Origin: Candidatus Izemoplasmatales bacterium
Lineage (GTDB): Bacteria; Bacillota_I; Bacilli_A; Izemoplasmatales; Hujiaoplasmataceae
Reading direction: 5' to 3'
Assembly: GCA_028691335.1 (NCBI GenBank)
Contig: JAQUZK010000096.1
Location: 1 to 5,844 of the forward strand
Length of the DNA: 5,844 nucleotides
This document shows positions 1 to 5,131 of the stretch, piece after piece (the stretch's first letter is position 1; the number at the start of each line of letters is the position of its first letter). Both the position numbers and the translations under genes were made by a program. The notes beneath the pieces were generated by a model. It was given only the letters and a program-made list of their open reading frames with translations, was not told the origin of the DNA and did no database searches.

Positions 1-1
1 A

Positions 2-664
2 CTTGAAATTCCTTATTTTACAGCATTATGCGTTGCATTACTATCTATATTTCTAGGTGTTTATCTTGTTGTAATAAAATTTAAACTCACAAGCCTTGAC
101 AAGCATCATATTAAAAAGAAACAGTCGATAATGATTTATTTACCACTTATAACAATCGGAATTATTCAATTAGTTAAAGGATTCGATCAATCTTATGATT
201 GGAAATCATTACTAACTATAATCTTGTTAATGATTGGAGTGGGATTTATTGAAGAAGTGATATTTAGAGGGTTTTTGCTGAAAGCAATTCGATCTAAGTC
301 AAGTGTTAAAAGAGCGGTTCTTGTTTCTGGAGTAACATTTGGGATAGGCCATATTGTAAATCTATCTAGAGGATATGAATATAATGAATTGATAGTTCAA
401 ATTATTGTCGCTATAGCGATTGGTATAATATTAGCGATGATTGTGGTTATTACAAACAGTTTATTACCAGGTATACTTTTTCATATAGTGTTTAATATTA
501 TTGGAAGTGTAACAACCCAAAACGGAAGAACTGATATTTATTTACTTATTATAATTCTACTTATAGTTATTCCTTATGGTTTGTATTTATATCAAAAAAA
601 CAAGCAAGAGTTTATATCTAAAAATAACATTACGACAATGAATCATGTTGAAAATACAATATAA
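2..664 (+). CDS. CPBP-family intramembrane metalloprotease (5' end outside window)
   Basis: This is a multi-pass membrane protein of the CPBP (CaaX protease and bacteriocin-processing; Abi) family. The frame is open back to base 2, so the gene begins upstream; 220 residues are visible. The ATG at 131 is internal: codons before it encode a further hydrophobic helix (visible residues about 4-27) and no ribosome site precedes it. All three family motifs are present: EEVIFR at visible residues 84-89 (catalytic glutamates), FGIGH at 113-117 and HIVFN at 161-165, the metal-binding histidines. Hydrophobic segments lie near 44-60, 70-88, 128-150 and 180-197, and the tail is lysine-rich. In this family members act as prenyl-protein endoproteases or in peptide/bacteriocin immunity and signalling; the substrate here is unknown. 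It ends just before the DUF3267 gene and probably shares its transcript. Family is confident, role is not. Confidence 0.9.
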   Translation, partial: LEIPYFTALCVALLSIFLGVYLVVIKFKLTSLDKHHIKKKQSIMIYLPLITIGIIQLVKGFDQSYDWKSLLTIILLMIGVGFIEEVIFRGFLLKAIRSKSSVKRAVLVSGVTFGIGHIVNLSRGYEYNELIVQIIVAIAIGIILAMIVVITNSLLPGILFHIVFNIIGSVTTQNGRTDIYLLIIILLIVIPYGLYLYQKNKQEFISKNNITTMNHVENTI

Positions 665-668
665 GGAT

Positions 669-676
669 AAAGGTGA
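669..676 (+). promoter_or_regulatory. Ribosome binding site that sets the start of the DUF3267 gene
   Basis: AAAGGTGA lies a few bases before the ATG at 681. The in-frame ATG at 645 has no purine-rich site before it and would overlap the CPBP gene by 20 bases. The motif matches the AAAGGTGG seen before two other genes in this window, so 681 is preferred. Confidence 0.8.
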
Positions 677-680
677 AATC

Positions 681-1259
681 ATGAACTGTTCTAAATATAC
701 AAGCAACACTAACGAACTTCCTAAAACATACAAATATAGCCATAATATCAACTTGAAAACTCATAAAAAAATCAGTATTTTAATTCAAGTAATTTTCATT
801 ATTATTGCATTAGCTATGGTGGGCTTAGCTATTGGCTTTGATTTCCCAATAAAAAGTGATATGAAAACCATTACGAAGATGATTATTACTATAGGATTAG
901 TAATTGTATATATGATGCTTCATGAATTGACACATGGAGTTTTCATGCAGATTATATCAAAGAAAAAGCCGAATTACGCTTTTAGATTTCCATATTTAAC
1001 AACAGGAAGCAAGTCATATTTTAATAAACCGAGCTTTTTTCTGATTGCATTAGCTCCTGTAGTTATTTTAGGAATTACTCTTTTAATTGCTATCTTTTTT
1101 GTTCCAAATAATTTATTCTTAAGTTTATATATTGTTTTAGGGTTGAATTTTGCTGGATCAGCTGGTGATTATGTACAGATATATTATTTATCAAAATTAT
1201 CTAATGATGTTTTACTTCAAGATGACGGACAAGAAACGAAAGTTTTTATACTTAAATAA
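681..1259 (+). CDS. DUF3267 putative zincin membrane metalloprotease
   Basis: A 192-residue membrane protein of the DUF3267 family (Pfam 'putative zincin peptidase'). A first membrane helix spans about residues 31-53. A second (64-80) runs straight into the zinc motif HELTHG, with H81, E82 and H85 as expected ligands and catalytic glutamate. Two further hydrophobic stretches lie at about 119-141 and 146-160. They are followed by GSAGDY, where D163 is in the place of the usual acidic third ligand, and by the family's typical C-terminal stretch (LSKLSNDVLLQDDG). The start at 681 is chosen from its ribosome site. It sits 16 bases after the CPBP stop, which suggests one transcript and two membrane proteases made together. 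Substrate is unknown. A regulated intramembrane protease, a peptide-processing enzyme and an immunity protein are all possible; the sequence does not decide. Confidence 0.85.
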   Translation: MNCSKYTSNTNELPKTYKYSHNINLKTHKKISILIQVIFIIIALAMVGLAIGFDFPIKSDMKTITKMIITIGLVIVYMMLHELTHGVFMQIISKKKPNYAFRFPYLTTGSKSYFNKPSFFLIALAPVVILGITLLIAIFFVPNNLFLSLYIVLGLNFAGSAGDYVQIYYLSKLSNDVLLQDDGQETKVFILK

Positions 1260-1277
1260 TATTTAATGAAATCATGA

Positions 1278-1304
1278 GCGACTTTTTAAAAAGTCGCATT
1301 TTTT
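1278..1304 (+). terminator. Intrinsic terminator after the protease pair
   Basis: A perfect inverted repeat (GCGACTTTTT, 1278-1287, with AAAAAGTCGC, 1288-1297) is followed by ATTTTTT at 1298-1304. It starts 18 bases after the DUF3267 stop. An outer CATGAG (1273-1278) / CTCATG (1305-1310) pair encloses the whole element and could lengthen the stem. It separates the protease transcript from the TetR operon. Confidence 0.9.
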
Positions 1305-1417
1305 CTCATGTATAGTAGAACTACCAATGTAACTCACTCAAATACTATTTTAATATTATTATAATTAAACTATTATTATGCATATTTTCAAATTTTTATA
1401 TATATTTTAAAAAAATC

Positions 1418-1446
1418 TTGACATAGACACAAAATCTTGATATATT
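1418..1446 (+). promoter_or_regulatory. Sigma-A promoter of the TetR/flavin operon
   Basis: A perfect -35 box TTGACA (1418-1423) is followed by a 17-base spacer and TATATT (1441-1446) as -10. The start of transcription would fall near 1453, inside the operator. The stretch upstream from 1311 is very AT-rich with no gene, and its A/T runs could act as an UP element. Confidence 0.9.
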
Positions 1447-1475
1447 AACAGTGTTCAGATAATTAACACTGTTAA
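1445..1475 (+). promoter_or_regulatory. Operator: perfect 11-bp inverted repeat, probable TetR autoregulatory site
   Basis: TTAACAGTGTT (1445-1455) and AACACTGTTAA (1465-1475) are exact reverse complements separated by nine bases. The element begins in the -10 box and covers the predicted transcription start, where a bound repressor would block RNA polymerase. Each arm is itself nearly symmetric (AACA-G-TGTT and AACA-C-TGTT), so it can also be read as two 9-bp dyads 18 bp apart, which would suit two dimers as described for QacR. That the adjacent TetR protein binds here is inferred from position. Confidence 0.85.
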
Positions 1476-1491
1476 GAAAGGTGGATTAAGT

Positions 1492-2061
1492 ATGAAAAAT
1501 AAAGAAGAAAAAATGAAAAAAGTTTTTATAGATGCTACTAAAAAAGTGATTAAAGAAAAAGGACTCAAAGCAGTCTCTGTAAGAGAAATATCAAAAATAT
1601 CTGGGTATAGTTATGCGAATTTATATAATTATTTTAAAGATATTGATTCGTTATTAACTTATGTTGCCATAGATTATTTAGAAGAAAGCTATAAAGAAAT
1701 ATATTCAGAAACAAAATTGACAGACAACATAAGAGAAAAAATAATTTTGGCATCAAAAAAATACTTTACATATATGTTTGATAACCCCAGTATATTCAAA
1801 ATTGTATTTATAAATGATTATGGAAAAGAAGTAGAAACGGTTTCTTATAAATTAATACCTAAAGTAACGATACTTCTAAGAGAATTATTATCTAAACTGA
1901 AAGATGATCAAATAATAATTGAAAGAGAAGTTCTGTTTGAACTATTGTCAGCGTCCATTCATTCGAAATTGATGTTTACAATATTCAAGAGAAGTCCTCT
2001 TTCTAAAGATTTAATGTTAGATATGATAGAAAAAGAAATTAAAATTTTAATTGGAGAGTAA
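1492..2061 (+). CDS. TetR/AcrR-family transcriptional regulator
   Basis: A 189-residue regulator of typical TetR length. The N-terminal DNA-binding domain fits the family closely: helix 1 at about residues 8-22, then KGLKAVSVREISKISG and the recognition segment YSYANLYNYFKDIDSLL (residues 39-55). The C-terminal half (about 60-189) is helical and divergent, as expected for the ligand and dimer domain, so the inducer cannot be named. The start at 1492 follows AAAGGTGG (1477-1484) by seven bases and is preferred to the internal ATG at 1513. It is the first gene of a three-gene operon, with a perfect operator over its own promoter, so it probably represses itself and the two flavoprotein genes. 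The stop lies four bases before the next start, so expression is tightly coupled. Confidence 0.93.
   Translation: MKNKEEKMKKVFIDATKKVIKEKGLKAVSVREISKISGYSYANLYNYFKDIDSLLTYVAIDYLEESYKEIYSETKLTDNIREKIILASKKYFTYMFDNPSIFKIVFINDYGKEVETVSYKLIPKVTILLRELLSKLKDDQIIIEREVLFELLSASIHSKLMFTIFKRSPLSKDLMLDMIEKEIKILIGE
2053..2058 (+). promoter_or_regulatory. Ribosome binding site that sets a GTG start for the FMN-binding gene
   Basis: GGAGAG lies within the last codons of the TetR gene and seven bases before GTG at 2066. An in-frame TTG at 2051 is possible on paper, but it overlaps this site and has only AT-rich sequence before it. The same layout (GGAGAG just before TAA) recurs at the end of the FMN-binding gene, ahead of the flavodoxin gene. 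Confidence 0.8.
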
Positions 2062-2065
2062 TAAA

Positions 2066-2455
2066 GTGAAGAAAATAGTTTTTATAGGCTTGGGAGTTGT
2101 TGTTTTATTGATGATTGTTTTTGGTGTGCTAGCTTTTATTAATATTAATGAAGCTACTCAGAAAATACTATCTGAAGAGATAAAAGATATATCTTTTCAA
2201 GAAGTGGATGATGGAGTATATAGAGGTGCTTTCTATTCTGGTGATCTTGGCATAACTGTTATTGTGACTGTTGACAATGGTGAAATTATAAACATTGATT
2301 ATGAGAATCATTTAAATGGAAAAGGAACACCTGCCGAGAGTATCAAAGAAGGGATTATTGAAGAGCAGTCAATAATAATTGATGATATTTCAGGAGCTAC
2401 TATTTCAAGTAGGTGTATTAAATTAGCGATTATGAACGCCTTTGAAGGAGAGTAA
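2066..2455 (+). CDS. Membrane-anchored FMN-binding domain protein (probable covalent flavinylation)
   Basis: A 129-residue protein beginning at GTG. A lysine pair (K2, K3) precedes one hydrophobic helix (residues about 4-25), so it should be anchored with the rest outside the cytoplasm. The remainder (about 42-127) is an FMN-binding domain of the PF04205 type: VYRGAF near its start, a central strand region (ITVIVTVDNGEI) and the signature DDISGATISS at 106-115. In this family the threonine of the (S/T)GAT motif, here T112, receives FMN by a phosphoester bond made by the flavin transferase ApbE. Such domains serve as electron carriers in RNF/NQR and in extracellular electron transfer systems. 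No ApbE gene is in the window. It sits four bases after the TetR stop and five before the flavodoxin start. Domain call is firm; the electron partner is unknown. Confidence 0.88.
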   Translation: MKKIVFIGLGVVVLLMIVFGVLAFININEATQKILSEEIKDISFQEVDDGVYRGAFYSGDLGITVIVTVDNGEIINIDYENHLNGKGTPAESIKEGIIEEQSIIIDDISGATISSRCIKLAIMNAFEGE

Positions 2456-2460
2456 AGAAG

Positions 2461-2931
2461 ATGAACAATATTTTGTTAGTGTATGATAGTAAAAAAGGAA
2501 TGACAGAGAAACTAGGCGAATTATTGAAAGATAATTTAAGTAATGTCAAAATGATTAATATAAAAGATCTTAATTTAGATTTAAGTGATTATGAAACTAT
2601 AATTATCGGTAGCCCAGTATATATAGGAAGAATCAGTAAAAAGGTAAGTAAATTTATCAAGCAGAACAAAGACCTGCTTTTAAAAAAGAAAACTGTATTT
2701 TATTTATGTGGTATGAATTTTCAAGAAGAAGAGTTAGTTATTAAGAATAATTTTTCTGAAGAAGAACAAAATAAGTTCTTTATTAAATATCTAGGTGGCG
2801 CATATAGGTTTGAAAAGCTTAATTTTTTACAAAAGTTGGTAGTTAAAAAGATAGCTGGAGTAACAGAGTCGCAAGAAATAATCAATGAATCTGTTTTGAA
2901 ACAAATTATAAGTTTCATAATTGGAAATTAG
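2461..2931 (+). CDS. Flavodoxin-domain protein, HemG-like
   Basis: A 156-residue soluble flavodoxin-fold protein. The FMN phosphate loop is visible near the N-terminus (YDSKKGMTEK, residues 8-17), followed by a strand and the second flavin loop IIIGSPVYIGRI (48-59), where GSPVY and the following helix match the flavodoxin group that includes HemG. The C-terminal half keeps the HemG-like pattern: a GGAYRF strand, then a helix FLQKLVVKKIAG and an amphipathic last helix. HemG is an FMN-dependent protoporphyrinogen IX dehydrogenase, but no haem genes are nearby, so the name is not assigned. It follows the FMN-binding gene by five bases, with AAGGAGAG as its ribosome site. A cytosolic electron donor or quinone/menadione-type reductase under TetR control is a reasonable inference. 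Its stop codon lies inside the terminator stem. Confidence 0.88.
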   Translation: MNNILLVYDSKKGMTEKLGELLKDNLSNVKMINIKDLNLDLSDYETIIIGSPVYIGRISKKVSKFIKQNKDLLLKKKTVFYLCGMNFQEEELVIKNNFSEEEQNKFFIKYLGGAYRFEKLNFLQKLVVKKIAGVTESQEIINESVLKQIISFIIGN

Positions 2932-2956
2932 GAGTTTCTCCTAATTTTTATTTTTT
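2925..2956 (+). terminator. Intrinsic terminator overlapping the flavodoxin stop codon
   Basis: A perfect 10-bp stem (AAATTAGGAG, 2925-2934, with CTCCTAATTT, 2938-2947) closes on a TTT loop and runs into T-rich sequence to 2956. The TAG stop (2929-2931) lies in the 5' arm. It ends the TetR/flavin operon 12 bases before the next promoter. Confidence 0.92.
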
Positions 2957-2968
2957 AAGCAATATTAA

Positions 2969-2997
2969 TTTACAAATCAAGTTTTTAGGAGTATAAT
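2969..2997 (+). promoter_or_regulatory. Sigma-A promoter of the psuKG operon
   Basis: TTTACA (2969-2974) and a perfect TATAAT (2992-2997) are separated by 17 bases. Transcription should begin near 3004, at the edge of the repeated operator-like sequence, leaving a leader of about 45 bases before psuK. Confidence 0.9.
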
Positions 2998-3001
2998 GTA
3001 A

Positions 3002-3036
3002 TTACAAATGTTTAAAACGAAACAAATGTTTTGTAA
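3002..3036 (+). promoter_or_regulatory. Probable operator in the psuK leader: repeated ACAAATGTTT
   Basis: ACAAATGTTT occurs exactly twice, at 3004-3013 and 3022-3031, 18 bp apart. The second copy is part of a 13-bp dyad (ACAAA-TGT-TTTGT, 3022-3034), and TTACAAA (3002-3008) pairs with TTTGTAA (3030-3036) around the whole element. It fills the space between the promoter -10 and the ribosome site AAAGGTGG (3035-3042), a usual place for a repressor. The likely binder is the HTH domain fused to the kinase encoded next; this is inferred from position only. Confidence 0.65.
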
Positions 3037-3048
3037 AGGTGGTAATTT

Positions 3049-4149
3049 ATGTTAAACACTAACGAAAAAAAGATTTTAAAAATACTAGAAGAAAATCCTT
3101 TTATCAATCAACAAGCAATAGCTGAAAAGATTTCATTATCACGTCCTGCTATTGCTAATATAATTTCTGGACTTCAAGATAAAGGATATATTTTAGGAAA
3201 ACCTTATTTACTTAAAACAGATGAATATATAACATGTGTAGGTGGAGCGAATTTAGATTATATATTTGATCTTCAGGGAGATATGATAAGAAAAACATCC
3301 AACCCTGTTAAGGCTTCGGTTTCACTAGGAGGGGTCATACGTAATGTGGCTGATAATTTAGCTAGACTTGATCAGAAAGTTTCTTTAATGACACTTGTTG
3401 GAAGCGATGCTGATGGAGAAAAAATCTTGAATGAATCGAAGAAGTTGATGGATATTTTTGCGACTGATAAATTAGATTATTATAACACTGGTAGTTATTA
3501 TGCTGTAATTGACAAAGCTGGAGAAATGCAAGTTGGATTTGCCGATATGGAAATAACAAAAAATATGAACAGACAATGGGTTTTAGAACATAAACGTCAT
3601 CTAATCTTAAGTTCATGGGTAATAGCTGATTTAAATATTACCATTGATGCAATGGAGTCGTTGATTGAGTTTGCTAGGGCTGAAGATAAAAGAATAGCTA
3701 TTATCGGAGTATCCGGGCCTAAAATGAAGAATCTTCCAGCTGATTTAAAAGCTGTTGATTTAATAATTTGCAATCGTGATGAAACTCAAAGTTACTTCAA
3801 TACCGATGAAGAAAACCTACTTAATTTAGTGGAGTTTTGGAAAGATAAAGGCGTTAAAAGGGCTTGTGTAACGGCAGGTAAACAAGGAATGGCTTATCTT
3901 GAAGATGGAAAAACTTATTTTCTTGAGTCTTTAATTATTTCTAATGACAAGATTGTTGATGTTACTGGAGCGGGAGATGCCTTTAGTGCAGCTTTACTAT
4001 ATGGTTTAATAACGAAAGAGAGTATGGCGAGAAGTTTAGAATACGCTCGTATGAGCGCAGCTTTAACAATTCAAGATAAGTGTTCGGTAAATCCGATTTT
4101 ATCAATAAATTTATTAAAAAGGGAGATAAAGAATTATGGAAAAATTTGA
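3049..4149 (+). CDS. psuK: Pseudouridine kinase fused to an N-terminal winged helix-turn-helix
   Basis: A 366-residue protein with two parts. Residues 1-55 form a winged helix-turn-helix (INQQAIAEKISLSRPAIANI, then a GLQDKGYI wing), which bare kinases lack. From about residue 60 it is a PfkB/ribokinase-type sugar kinase: the substrate GGANLD strand (65-70), GGVIRNVADNLA (94-105), and the C-terminal signature DVTGAGDAF (304-312), where D310 is the catalytic base and TGAG the anion hole. The pairing with psuG points to pseudouridine as substrate (ATP-dependent 5'-phosphorylation, EC 2.7.1.83); PfkB sequence alone would not decide this. AAAGGTGG lies six bases before the ATG. It is the first gene of the operon, and its end overlaps psuG by 14 bases. 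The HTH and the repeated sequence in its leader suggest autoregulation. HTH-PfkB fusions are known in other bacteria (E. coli YeiI is of this kind). Confidence 0.88.
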   Translation: MLNTNEKKILKILEENPFINQQAIAEKISLSRPAIANIISGLQDKGYILGKPYLLKTDEYITCVGGANLDYIFDLQGDMIRKTSNPVKASVSLGGVIRNVADNLARLDQKVSLMTLVGSDADGEKILNESKKLMDIFATDKLDYYNTGSYYAVIDKAGEMQVGFADMEITKNMNRQWVLEHKRHLILSSWVIADLNITIDAMESLIEFARAEDKRIAIIGVSGPKMKNLPADLKAVDLIICNRDETQSYFNTDEENLLNLVEFWKDKGVKRACVTAGKQGMAYLEDGKTYFLESLIISNDKIVDVTGAGDAFSAALLYGLITKESMARSLEYARMSAALTIQDKCSVNPILSINLLKREIKNYGKI

Positions 4150-5056
4150 AAAATATTTGGATATCACAAAAGAAGTAAAAAATGCATTAGAAACAGGAAA
4201 GGCAATTGTCGCTTTGGAATCAACGATAATTTCTCATGGAATGCCTTATCCAGAAAATGTAAAAATGGCTAAACGTGTTGAAGATATTATTAGAGAACAA
4301 GGAGCTATACCGGCTACTATCGCAATAATGGACGGAAAGATTAAGGTTGGATTATCTGATGAAGATTTGGAAACATTGGCAAAGGCGAGTCATGTGGAAA
4401 AAGTTTCAAGACGTGATTTAGCTGCAGTTATAGCTAGCAAAACTCTAGGCGCAACCACAGTAGCTTCTACTATGATTTGTGCTGAAATGGCTGGAATTAA
4501 ATTTTTCGTAACTGGTGGAATTGGAGGAGTGCATCGTGGATATGAAACCACACTTGATGTCTCAGCGGATTTGGAAGAACTATCAACTACAAATGTTACA
4601 GTGATTTGTGCTGGCGCTAAAGCGATACTAGATTTAAATAGAACTATGGAATATTTAGAGACAAAAGGTGTTCCTGTAATTGGATTTGGCACTAAATTTT
4701 TACCTGCATTTTATACTAGAGAAACTGATATAGAACTTAGAACTTCAGTTAATACTCCAAAAGAATTAGCTGAAATAGTAGACACTAAAAACCAACTTGG
4801 GTTAAGAGGGGGAATACTAGTGGTTAATCCTATTCCAAATGAGGATTCTCTAGCAGGTGATTATATTAATTCAATAATCGATAAAGCAATAGAAGAAAGT
4901 TTTAGAAAGAACATAAAAGGTAAGGATGTAACTCCGTTCTTACTTGCTAAAATAGTTGAAGAAACAAAAGGTAAAAGTTTAGAAGCAAACCTAGCTTTGG
5001 TATACAATAATGCTTTAGTAGGGGCGCAGATTGCTAAAGCATATGAAATGCTATAA
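4136..5056 (+). CDS. psuG: Pseudouridine-5'-phosphate glycosidase
   Basis: A 306-residue enzyme of the PsuG/IndA family (EC 4.2.1.70), close to the usual 305-312. It reversibly cleaves the C-C glycosidic bond of pseudouridine-5'-phosphate to uracil and ribose-5-phosphate in the cytosol. The match to E. coli PsuG, aligned from memory, is strong throughout: ALESTIISHGMP (26-37), KVSRRD, GATTVASTMI, FVTGGIGGVHRG, SADLEEL and NVTVICAGAK. The key residues line up: E28 (E. coli E31), H133 (H137), D145 (D149, metal), K162 (K166, which forms the Schiff base with ribose) and N285 (N289). No key residue is missing, so it should be active. AAAGGGAG (4118-4125) precedes the ATG, inside the end of psuK; the 14-base overlap implies translational coupling. 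No pseudouridine transporter gene follows within the window. Confidence 0.96.
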   Translation: MEKFEKYLDITKEVKNALETGKAIVALESTIISHGMPYPENVKMAKRVEDIIREQGAIPATIAIMDGKIKVGLSDEDLETLAKASHVEKVSRRDLAAVIASKTLGATTVASTMICAEMAGIKFFVTGGIGGVHRGYETTLDVSADLEELSTTNVTVICAGAKAILDLNRTMEYLETKGVPVIGFGTKFLPAFYTRETDIELRTSVNTPKELAEIVDTKNQLGLRGGILVVNPIPNEDSLAGDYINSIIDKAIEESFRKNIKGKDVTPFLLAKIVEETKGKSLEANLALVYNNALVGAQIAKAYEML

Positions 5057-5063
5057 AAATATA

Positions 5064-5091
5064 TTGCGCTAATAAAAAAAACTGATATAAT
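5064..5091 (+). promoter_or_regulatory. Possible weak promoter before the fliB-like gene
   Basis: TATAAT at 5086-5091 is a good -10, but the only -35 candidate is TTGCGC (5064-5069) at 16 bases, matching three of six positions. Because no terminator is visible after psuG, the gene could also be read through from the psuKG promoter. Confidence 0.4.
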
Positions 5092-5118
5092 ATTTTCTTA
5101 GAAAAATCGATTTTTTAT

Positions 5119-5123
5119 AGGAG
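5119..5123 (+). promoter_or_regulatory. Ribosome binding site favouring a TTG start for the fliB-like gene
   Basis: AGGAG ends eight bases before TTG at 5132 and fourteen before ATG at 5138, two codons later in the same frame. Spacing favours TTG; the protein differs by two residues only. A third in-frame ATG at 5165 has no ribosome site. Confidence 0.6.
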
Positions 5124-5131
5124 ATGTTATA

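Noticed and set aside
2721..2918. Open frame on the - strand opposite the flavodoxin gene
   Set aside because: It is an antisense shadow with serine/cysteine-rich, low-complexity translation and no promoter or ribosome site; the + strand gene has clear motifs.
3009..3024. TGTTT-N6-AAACA as a LacI-type or catabolite repression site
   Set aside because: It lacks the central CG symmetry and conserved positions of a cre site, and it is explained by the overlapping ACAAATGTTT repeats.
3362..3616. Open frame on the - strand inside psuK
   Set aside because: It lies within conserved PfkB sequence on the other strand and its translation resembles no family.
4589..4597. ACAAATGTT inside psuG, nine of ten bases of the leader repeat
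   Set aside because: It encodes conserved residues T-N-V of PsuG and stands alone, so chance and codon use explain it.
4390..4692. Open frame on the - strand inside psuG
   Set aside because: It is opposite the most conserved part of psuG (KVSRRD to CAGAK) and is explained by that gene's codon use.
5102..5115. AAAAATCGATTTTT palindrome as a terminator after psuG
   Set aside because: Its stem is almost all A:T with no workable loop, and it lies downstream of the -10 candidate; it is not a credible terminator.
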